This document shows, piece by piece, positions 22,631-28,898 of a stretch of DNA of 28,898 bases (its first letter is position 1; each line of letters starts with the position of its first letter). The position numbers and the translations under genes are program-made. Source of the DNA: an uncultured Lachnospiraceae bacterium (GTDB lineage Bacteria; Bacillota; Clostridia; Lachnospirales; Lachnospiraceae); assembly GCA_937891165.1 (NCBI GenBank), contig CALAEX010000157.1, positions 1 to 28,898 on the forward strand. The letters are read 5' to 3'. Below the pieces are notes generated by a model, which saw nothing but the letters and a program-made list of their open reading frames with translations, was not told the origin of the DNA and searched no databases.

Positions 22631-23827
22631 ATGGCGAATATTTATTCTGTAGCTCAGATTAATGCGTATATTAAGCATATGTTTCAAGGAAACTCGATTT
22701 TAAATTCTATTTATGTAAAAGGAGAGGTTTCTAATTGTAAATATCATACATCGGGACATGTGTATTTTACGTTAAAAGATGGTATTGCCCAAATTTCCTG
22801 TGTTTTATTTGCCGGTCGTCGTGCCGGCATTTCTTTTCGTATGGAGGATGGACAAAGTGTGATTGTCTTTGGCAATATCAGTGTGTATGAAAGAGATGGA
22901 AAGTATCAATTATATGCGGATGAAGTTTTCTTAGACGGAATTGGTCGTTTGTATGAACAATTTGAATATTTAAAAAGAAAACTAGGGGCACAAGGATTAT
23001 TTGAGGTTGCTCATAAAAAAGCAATTCCTACTTATGCAAGGACAATTGGAATTGTAACCGCACAAACAGGAGCAGCATTGCAAGATATTAGACAAATTGC
23101 AAAAAGAAGAAATCCTTATGTACAGTTAGTATTATATCCAGCAAAAGTGCAAGGAGAAGGAGCATCCGATACAATTGTACAAGGGATTCGTAGTTTAGAT
23201 GGTAAAGTGGATGTGATAATTGTTGGCAGAGGTGGAGGCTCTATTGAGGATTTATGGGCCTTTAATGAAGAAAAAGTAGTACAGGCAGTATATGAATGTC
23301 AAACACCCATTATTTCTGCGGTAGGACATGAAACAGATACAACACTCATAGATTTTGCATCGGATTTACGAGCACCAACACCATCAGCCGCAGCAGAATT
23401 AGCAGTATATGATTTCCATAGATTAGAGAAATATTTAGCAGATGTTCATGAAACGATAGCACAAATGATGTTAAGAAGAATAGAAGATAAACGAATATTA
23501 TTAAATCAGAAAGAACTGTTACTTCAGAAACAACATCCAAAGTATCAATTGCAACAAAAGCGGTTACGAGTAGATGAATTACGAGAAAAGCTTTCTAAAA
23601 AAATGAGAGAAAAGATAGAGCAAAGTCATCAGCAAGTGGTACTTTATACGCAACGGCTCAAAGGACTTTCTCCAATGGAACGATTGCAGGCAGGGTATGC
23701 TTTTGTGACAACTTCTTCTGGTCATGTTGTAAAACAAATACAACAAGTAAACGTAGGAGAAGAATTGCAAGTAGAGGTTACGGATGGCACTATAATTACA
23801 GTGGTAAAGCAAATAGAACAACGTTAA
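22631..23827 (+). CDS. xseA: Exodeoxyribonuclease VII large subunit
   Basis: XseA is the catalytic subunit of exonuclease VII, which degrades single-stranded DNA from both ends. The 398-residue product has an N-terminal OB fold (IYVKGEVSNCKYHTSGHVYF) and a catalytic core with VGRGGGSIEDLWAFNEE and SAVGHETDTTLIDFASDLRA. A coiled-coil region (about residues 260-340) follows, which binds XseB, and a C-terminal beta segment. It starts 8 bases after nusB. Confidence 0.97.
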   Translation: MANIYSVAQINAYIKHMFQGNSILNSIYVKGEVSNCKYHTSGHVYFTLKDGIAQISCVLFAGRRAGISFRMEDGQSVIVFGNISVYERDGKYQLYADEVFLDGIGRLYEQFEYLKRKLGAQGLFEVAHKKAIPTYARTIGIVTAQTGAALQDIRQIAKRRNPYVQLVLYPAKVQGEGASDTIVQGIRSLDGKVDVIIVGRGGGSIEDLWAFNEEKVVQAVYECQTPIISAVGHETDTTLIDFASDLRAPTPSAAAELAVYDFHRLEKYLADVHETIAQMMLRRIEDKRILLNQKELLLQKQHPKYQLQQKRLRVDELREKLSKKMREKIEQSHQQVVLYTQRLKGLSPMERLQAGYAFVTTSSGHVVKQIQQVNVGEELQVEVTDGTIITVVKQIEQR

Positions 23828-23863
23828 GGATTCGTAGTAGTAATTATAGAAAGGAATGTTATT

Positions 23864-24091
23864 ATGGCAGGAAGAAAGAAAGCAGAACAAAATAATGTTG
23901 GATTAGAAGAATCACTTGCCGAGTTGGAACAGGTAATGGAAGCAATGGAGTCTTCGGAGTTATCGTTAGAACAATCGTTTGCTTTGTATAAAAAAGGAAT
24001 GGATTTATTATTACAATGTAATCAGGAAATTGATAAAGTAGAAAAAGAATTGATAATATTAGAGGGGAATGGAATTCGTGATGGAATTTAA
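23864..24091 (+). CDS. xseB: Exodeoxyribonuclease VII small subunit
   Basis: The 75-residue helical product has the family signature GLEESLAELEQVMEAMES followed by LSLEQSFALYKKGMDL, which covers nearly the whole protein. Several copies of XseB coat the XseA coiled coil. AAGGAA lies about 8 bases before ATG 23864. The 3' end overlaps ispA by 11 bases, so the two are translationally coupled. Confidence 0.95.
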   Translation: MAGRKKAEQNNVGLEESLAELEQVMEAMESSELSLEQSFALYKKGMDLLLQCNQEIDKVEKELIILEGNGIRDGI

Positions 24092-24980
24092 TATAGAACT
24101 AAAGCAACGACAGGAGTATATCAATACAGTATTAGATGTATTTCTTCCAAAAGTAGAAGGAAAACAAAAGACGGTATTAGAGGCAATGCGATATAGTGTG
24201 ACAATTGGAGGAAAGAGGTTGCGTCCAATTTTAATGTTGGAATTATATCGTTGTTTTGCAGGAACAGAGGAAGAAAAACGAGTTGAGCCAATGTTAGCAG
24301 CAATCGAAATGTTGCACACGTATTCTTTAGTGCATGATGATTTGCCAGATATGGATAATGATATATACCGTAGAGGACAATTAACAACTCATGCAAAGTA
24401 TGGCTCTGCGATGGCAATTTTAGCAGGAGATGCTTTACTCAATTATTCATTTGAAACAATTGGAAAGGCATTTGATTTTTCCGCTTCTACACAGTGGAAT
24501 CAAAGTGTAGCAAAAGCAATGCAAGTGTTTGCTCATAAAGCAGGTATTTATGGAATGATTGGTGGACAAGTAGTAGATGTCGAAAAAACAGGGCAACCAT
24601 TAGTAGAAGAAGAAATAGAGTTTATTTATAATTTAAAAACTTGTGCTCTGTTAGAGTCTGCTATGTTAGTTGGAGCAATTTTAGGTGGTGCAAACGAAGA
24701 ACAACAAAAAGATGTGGAGCGTATTGCTTCTTGCATTGGTATGGCATTTCAAATACAAGATGATATTTTGGATTTGATTGGAGAAGAAGAGAAACTTGGA
24801 AAACCAATACACAGTGATGAAAAAAATCAAAAGACAACCTATGTAACCATTCATGGGTTAGAACAGGCAAAACAAAAAGTAAAAGAATTATCAGAAGAAG
24901 CAGTAGAATTGGCAAAGAAACTACATGGTACAGCATTTTTACAGGAATTGATTACTTATTTAACAGTAAGAGAGAACTGA
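24081..24980 (+). CDS. ispA: Polyprenyl (geranyl/farnesyl) diphosphate synthase
   Basis: This enzyme condenses isopentenyl diphosphate with allylic diphosphates to give farnesyl diphosphate for quinones, undecaprenyl carriers and sporulation isoprenoids. The 299-residue product has GGKRLRP (residues 43-49), the first aspartate-rich motif HDDLPDMDND (DD at 86-87) and the second as QIQDDILD. ATG 24081 is preferred from family N-termini; ATG 24069 and GTG 24078 are also in frame, and the ribosome binding signals (GGGG 24064-24067, GGAA 24071-24074) do not decide clearly. The next gene, dxs, supplies its precursors. Confidence 0.95.
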   Translation: MEFNIELKQRQEYINTVLDVFLPKVEGKQKTVLEAMRYSVTIGGKRLRPILMLELYRCFAGTEEEKRVEPMLAAIEMLHTYSLVHDDLPDMDNDIYRRGQLTTHAKYGSAMAILAGDALLNYSFETIGKAFDFSASTQWNQSVAKAMQVFAHKAGIYGMIGGQVVDVEKTGQPLVEEEIEFIYNLKTCALLESAMLVGAILGGANEEQQKDVERIASCIGMAFQIQDDILDLIGEEEKLGKPIHSDEKNQKTTYVTIHGLEQAKQKVKELSEEAVELAKKLHGTAFLQELITYLTVREN

Positions 24981-24992
24981 TAGGAGTAGCAT

Positions 24993-26873
24993 ATGGCAGG
25001 AGTACTAGATAGAATTAATCAACCAAATGATATAAAGAAAATCGATGCTTCCCAATATAAAAAATTAGCAAAAGAGATTAGAACATTTCTTTTGCATAAG
25101 GTTTCTCAAAAGGGAGGTCACTTAGCTTCTAATCTAGGAGCTGTAGAACTTACGATGGCGTTGCATTTATTTTTAGATTTTCCTACTGATAAATTGATTT
25201 GGGACGTAGGTCATCAAGCATATGTTCACAAAATTTTAACAGGTCGTAAGGAAGAATTTTCTACCTTACGAGAGTATCAAGGAATGAGTGGTTTTCCAAA
25301 ACGAAAAGAAAGTGATTGTGATGCCTTTGATACAGGGCATAGTTCCACTTCTCTTTCGGTTGCTAGTGGTATGGTCAGTGCAAGAGATTTATCAGGAAGA
25401 AATGAAAAAATTGTAGCAGTGATTGGTGATGGTGCATTAACTGGAGGAATGGCATTTGAAGCACTCAATAATCTTGGTAAATTAAAGAGTAATATGATTA
25501 TTATTTTAAATGATAATCGTATGTCTATTTCTGAAAATGTAGGTGGTATGTCGAATTACCTTGCAAAAATTCGTACAAATACAGCATATACAGGCTTTAA
25601 AGGAAATTTAGAAGAAGCTTTAAATAAAACAACCGTAGGAACACAGCTTGTAAAAACATTAAAAATTTCCAAAGATTCGTTAAAGCATTTAATGATAGGA
25701 GATATGTTTTTTGAAGATATGGGGATTACTTATCTTGGACCTATTGATGGACATAATATTTCTCATATTACAAATGCTCTAGAATCGGCTTCTCGAGTAC
25801 AAAAAGCGGTACTCATTCATGTAGTAACAAAAAAAGGAAAAGGGTATGATTATGCAGAATTAGACCCGGGACGTTTTCATGGAATCGAACCATTTTCTTT
25901 AACGACAGGACAAGTGTTGAAAAAGTCATCGAATGTAAGTTATACGGAGCAATTTTCAAAAACGATGTTAGAATTAGGAGAGAAGAATGAAAAAATTGTG
26001 GCAATTACCGCAGCTATGCCTTCAGGAACGGGCTTGAATGCATTTGCAAAGCAGTATCCTGAGCGATTTTTTGATGTAGGAATTGCAGAAGAACATGCTG
26101 TGACATTTGCGGCTGGTATGGCAGCAGGAGGATATCATCCAGTTGTTGCGATTTATTCTACTTTTTTGCAACGAGCCTATGACCAAATTTTACATGATGT
26201 TTGTATTGGGAAGCTTCCTGTTACTTTTGCAGTAGATAGAGCAGGGATTGTGGGAAAAGATGGAGAAACACATCAAGGAATTTTTGATTTGTCTTATTTA
26301 TCTCATATACCGAACTTAACAGTAATGATACCAAAAAATACAAAAGAGTTGCATGAAATGTTGTTATTTGCGACAACGTGTAATTTCCCAGTGGCGATTC
26401 GTTATCCAAGAGGAAGTGCGGGAGAGGAAGATGAACTTTTAGTTTCTGAAATTGTATACGGAAAGTCAGAGCGAGTACAAGAAGCAATAGGAGAAGGGGT
26501 AGAGTTAGTAGCAGTTGGTAATACCATTTCTCTTGCATTACGATTAAAGGAGCGTTTAGAACAAATAGGCGTTCCTGTTGGTATTATCAATGCAAGATTT
26601 GCTGTACCAATGGATGAAGAACAGTTATTGGCTTCTGCAAAAAAACATACAGTGGTGGTAACATTAGAAGAAAATGTAGCAAGAGGTGGATTTGGAGAGA
26701 GAGTATCTGCTTTATTTATGGAACATGAAGTGAATGTAAAACACATTGTAGGTGCGTTGAAAAATAACTTTATTGAACATGGAGAGCCTGATACATTGAG
26801 AAATTTATATGGTTTAGAAGAAGAAGCATTATTAGATAAAATTAAAATAGCATTAGAGAAGTCAAGAGATTGA
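24993..26873 (+). CDS. dxs: 1-deoxy-D-xylulose-5-phosphate synthase
   Basis: Dxs joins pyruvate and glyceraldehyde-3-phosphate, the first step of the MEP isoprenoid pathway, using thiamine diphosphate. The 626-residue length is normal. Visible motifs are GGHLASNLG (residues 41-49), DVGHQAYVHKILTGR, the thiamine-binding GDGALTGG (145-152), the mid-domain RFHGIEPF, and the pyrimidine-domain motifs IAEEHAVTFAAGMA and DRAGIVGKDGETHQG. GGAG about 8 bases before ATG 24993 supports the start, 13 bases after ispA. Confidence 0.97.
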   Translation: MAGVLDRINQPNDIKKIDASQYKKLAKEIRTFLLHKVSQKGGHLASNLGAVELTMALHLFLDFPTDKLIWDVGHQAYVHKILTGRKEEFSTLREYQGMSGFPKRKESDCDAFDTGHSSTSLSVASGMVSARDLSGRNEKIVAVIGDGALTGGMAFEALNNLGKLKSNMIIILNDNRMSISENVGGMSNYLAKIRTNTAYTGFKGNLEEALNKTTVGTQLVKTLKISKDSLKHLMIGDMFFEDMGITYLGPIDGHNISHITNALESASRVQKAVLIHVVTKKGKGYDYAELDPGRFHGIEPFSLTTGQVLKKSSNVSYTEQFSKTMLELGEKNEKIVAITAAMPSGTGLNAFAKQYPERFFDVGIAEEHAVTFAAGMAAGGYHPVVAIYSTFLQRAYDQILHDVCIGKLPVTFAVDRAGIVGKDGETHQGIFDLSYLSHIPNLTVMIPKNTKELHEMLLFATTCNFPVAIRYPRGSAGEEDELLVSEIVYGKSERVQEAIGEGVELVAVGNTISLALRLKERLEQIGVPVGIINARFAVPMDEEQLLASAKKHTVVVTLEENVARGGFGERVSALFMEHEVNVKHIVGALKNNFIEHGEPDTLRNLYGLEEEALLDKIKIALEKSRD

Positions 26874-26889
26874 CAGAAATGAGGAGAGC

Positions 26890-27711
26890 ATGGCAAAAGA
26901 ACGTCTAGACGTATTGCTTGTGAAACGGAATTTAGCAGAATCTAGAGAAAAAGCAAAGACGTATATTAAGGCGGGAATGGTATTTGTAGATGGTATAAAA
27001 GCCCAAAAGGGAAGTGTTAGTTTAGAAGAAACTGCTATTTTAGAAATAAAAGGGGAAACATTAAAATATGTCAGCCGTGGAGGTTTGAAGTTAGAAAAAG
27101 CAATCGAGCAATTTAAGATTGGAATAGAGGGAAGAACTTGTATTGATGTTGGAGCATCTACAGGAGGGTTTACCGATTGTATGTTACAAAATGGAGCAAA
27201 AAAAGTGTTTGCTATTGATGTAGGAACAAGTCAGTTAGCATCAAAGCTTCGTTTAGATAAACGAGTGATTTGTATGGAAAATACAAATATTCGTTATGTG
27301 ACAGTAGAAGATGTTGGTGAATTGGCAGATTTTATATCTATTGATGTGGCATTTATTTCATTATCGAAAGTATTAGAACCTGTGTGGGCATTGATGAAAG
27401 ACGGAGCAGAACTTGTTTGTTTAATAAAACCACAGTTTGAAGCAGGAAAAGAAAAGATAGGAAAAAAAGGTGTAGTTCGAGAGAAAAAAGTACACGAAGA
27501 AGTAATTATTTCGGTTACTTCCTTTGCTTGTGTTACAGGATTTGAATTGCTTGCTCTAGAATATTCTCCTATTAAAGGACCAGAGGGGAATATTGAATAT
27601 TTGTTTTATGCAAGGAAAACAAAAGAGAAAGAATTATGTGAACAAAGTTTTCAAAGGTTGTTACCTTCTATCACAGGTTTAGTAAAAGAAGCTCATAATT
27701 CTTTAGAATAG
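26890..27711 (+). CDS. tlyA: TlyA family rRNA (cytidine-2'-O)-methyltransferase
   Basis: The 273-residue product has an N-terminal S4 RNA-binding domain (RLDVLLVKRNLAESREKAKT) and an FtsJ-like methyltransferase domain with the SAM motif CIDVGASTGGFTDCML, then AIDVGTSQL and the catalytic-region DFISIDVAFISL. In characterised TlyA proteins the target is ribosomal RNA cytidine 2'-OH; some homologues have been called haemolysins. GAGGAG lies just ahead of ATG 26890. The place between dxs and nadK is standard in Clostridia. Confidence 0.95.
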   Translation: MAKERLDVLLVKRNLAESREKAKTYIKAGMVFVDGIKAQKGSVSLEETAILEIKGETLKYVSRGGLKLEKAIEQFKIGIEGRTCIDVGASTGGFTDCMLQNGAKKVFAIDVGTSQLASKLRLDKRVICMENTNIRYVTVEDVGELADFISIDVAFISLSKVLEPVWALMKDGAELVCLIKPQFEAGKEKIGKKGVVREKKVHEEVIISVTSFACVTGFELLALEYSPIKGPEGNIEYLFYARKTKEKELCEQSFQRLLPSITGLVKEAHNSLE

Positions 27712-27724
27712 TAGGGGAAATTTT

Positions 27725-28567
27725 ATGGATAATTTTTATATTATTGTAAATAAAGATAGGGATGAACAGTTGATATTAGCAAAGCAAGTTCAGGAATTTT
27801 TAGAAGCAAAGGGAAAGAATTATTGTACTCGGATTGAGTCTTTAAATACAGATGGTACTTCTTTTGAAGTAATTCCAGAGAATATAGAGTGTGCGATTGT
27901 ACTTGGAGGAGATGGTACGTTGATTCGTGCAGCAAAGAGATTATTAAAAAAAGAAATTCCTTTGTTTGGTATTAATGCAGGTACATTGGGGTATCTTGCT
28001 TGTGTAGAAGCGTCAGAGGCAAAGAAAGGATTAGAGGCTCTTTGTAGTGGGGAGTATCGGACAGAATCTCGTATGATGTTAAAAGCAGAAGTGAATGGAC
28101 ACTATGAAGATACCGTATTAAATGAAGTAGCTATCAATAGAAGCGGTGTTTGCCGTTTGATTAGTCTTGCCGTTTATGTAAATGGTGCTTTATTGGATGT
28201 AATTGCAGGAGATGGACTTTTAATTTCAACACCAACAGGCTCTACAGGATATAATCTGTCAGCAGGTGGAGCAATTGTAAAGCCAGAAACAAAGTTGATT
28301 ATGATTACTCCCATTTGTCCACATTCTTTGACTTCTCGTGGGGTAATTGTTTCGGCAGAAGATGAGATTATGATTGAAGTAAAACAGGGAAATCGAACAC
28401 AAGAAGTAGAAGCGATTGTGACATTTGATGGACGAATGACAAAAAATTTAAAAGCAGGAGATAAAGTTGTGATTCAACGTTCTTCTTATACGACAAAAAT
28501 GATTCGTTTGGAGGAAGGAACTTTCTTTGAGGTACTTCGTTCTAAGCTTGGTTCTGTAGAACGATAA
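27725..28567 (+). CDS. nadK: NAD kinase
   Basis: NadK phosphorylates NAD to NADP. The 280-residue product carries the GGDGT motif (residues 61-65), the FGINAGTLGYLA loop, the NE/N motif in LNEVAINRSG, and STPTGSTGYNLSAGG with the nearby ICPHSLTSRG. These are the full set for the family. AGGGG about 8 bases before ATG 27725 supports the start, 13 bases after tlyA. In related genomes argR and recN follow, but here the order breaks right after this gene. Confidence 0.97.
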   Translation: MDNFYIIVNKDRDEQLILAKQVQEFLEAKGKNYCTRIESLNTDGTSFEVIPENIECAIVLGGDGTLIRAAKRLLKKEIPLFGINAGTLGYLACVEASEAKKGLEALCSGEYRTESRMMLKAEVNGHYEDTVLNEVAINRSGVCRLISLAVYVNGALLDVIAGDGLLISTPTGSTGYNLSAGGAIVKPETKLIMITPICPHSLTSRGVIVSAEDEIMIEVKQGNRTQEVEAIVTFDGRMTKNLKAGDKVVIQRSSYTTKMIRLEEGTFFEVLRSKLGSVER

Positions 28568-28595
28568 TCAGAATTAGGAAAGGGATGAAGGAAGA

Positions 28596-28619
28596 GTGAA
28601 AATTAGTAGTAAATGGTAA
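28596..28619 (+). pseudogene. Possible argR remnant: seven codons of an argR-like start, then stop
   Basis: A GTG at 28596, 4 bases after GAAGG (28587-28591), opens VKISSKW and stops at TAA 28617-28619. The first residues resemble the start of the arginine repressor (typically MKIS followed by a helix), which is the expected gene after nadK in Clostridia. No continuation was found in any frame up to the window edge. The match is only four residues, so the identity rests mainly on position. Confidence 0.35.
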
Positions 28620-28620
28620 C

Positions 28621-28649
28621 TTGCAAAAAAGGGCATAATGGGTTATATT
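28621..28649 (+). promoter_or_regulatory. Promoter of the HipA-like gene
   Basis: TTGCAA (28621-28626), 17 bases, TATATT (28644-28649). It starts two bases after the argR-like stop and would drive the partial gene at the right edge. Confidence 0.55.
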
Positions 28650-28680
28650 ACGGAACAGGGTAACGCTTTTAGAGGATAAT

Positions 28681-28898
28681 ATGATTTATACGCTGAAAAT
28701 TTATGATACAGAACTGATGACTTTTGAGTTGACTCAAAAGCCGTTGGAGGGGTTTTGCTGTCAAATTGTCAGCGTTAATGAAGAAAACAAGCATCTTCTG
28801 CCGCTGGGGATGACCGTTGATGGCGATGGTGTACTGTTATGGCTCAAGTCCAGAGTTATTCCGCAAAACCGGGAATTTGTGGATAAGATCCTTTCGGT
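28681..28898 (+). CDS. N-terminal part of a HipA-domain-like protein (runs off the right edge)
   Basis: An open frame of 72 residues starts at ATG 28681 with AGAGGA (28671-28676) 4 bases upstream and reaches the window edge without a stop. Its start (MIYTLKIYDTELMTFEL) and the later segment WLKSRVIPQNREFVDKIL resemble the N-terminus of clostridial HipA-domain (CtkA-like) kinases as recalled from that family. The kinase domain itself is outside the window, so the call is provisional. Its base composition (about 43% GC by hand count, 47% in the last 158 bases) and codons such as CTG, CCG and CGG differ from the AT-rich genes upstream, pointing to horizontal transfer. Confidence 0.55.
   Translation, partial: MIYTLKIYDTELMTFELTQKPLEGFCCQIVSVNEENKHLLPLGMTVDGDGVLLWLKSRVIPQNREFVDKILS

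Noticed and set aside
26402..26896. A 164-codon minus-strand open frame opposite dxs
   Set aside because: It lies wholly opposite a textbook dxs gene; its composition is what the reverse complement of that codon use gives. The same holds for the other minus-strand frames.

Overview
The window looks like chromosome from a low-GC, spore-forming member of the Clostridia, most likely Lachnospiraceae. The grounds are AT-rich codon use, a complete spoIIIAA-AH operon, and the clostridial order asp23-nusB-xseA-xseB-ispA-dxs-tlyA-nadK. The species cannot be named from sequence alone. Almost everything reads on the plus strand, and no tRNA, rRNA or CRISPR array was seen.

Region A (1-12119) is a carbohydrate-uptake locus. 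It opens with the 3' end of a probable solute-binding protein and a terminator. There follows a long operon: a giant solute-binding protein carrying two carbohydrate-binding-like modules, a permease pair, a secreted NHL/TPR protein anchored at its C-terminus, a YIP1-like membrane protein, a large secreted DUF5696-like protein, and a second permease pair. No ATPase gene is present, so the permeases probably use a shared MsiK/UgpC-type ATPase encoded elsewhere.

Region B (12120-16048) starts with a terminator palindrome whose loop holds the -10 box of the next promoter. It then encodes a DUF624/YesL-like membrane protein, a GH20 beta-hexosaminidase and a GH18 chitinase-type enzyme. Neither glycosidase has a signal peptide. 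Together with region A this suggests import of GlcNAc-containing oligosaccharides and their breakdown in the cytoplasm.

Region C (16049-16567) is the only long gene-free stretch. It holds two elaborate nested palindromes whose cores are homologous to each other, lie in opposite orientation, and keep their base pairing through compensatory changes, while their outer arms are unrelated. This is the strongest candidate for something undescribed in the window.

Region D (16568-28567) is conserved housekeeping and sporulation: spoIIIAA-AH (the mother-cell side of the SpoIIIA-SpoIIQ channel), asp23 with its own sigma-A-type promoter, nusB, exonuclease VII (xseA, xseB), isoprenoid synthesis (ispA, dxs), the tlyA methyltransferase and nadK.

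Region E (28568-28898) is a junction. Where argR is expected there are only seven codons of an argR-like start. A new promoter and the 5' end of a more GC-rich, HipA-like gene follow and run off the window, which suggests that an acquired element interrupts the argR-recN neighbourhood.
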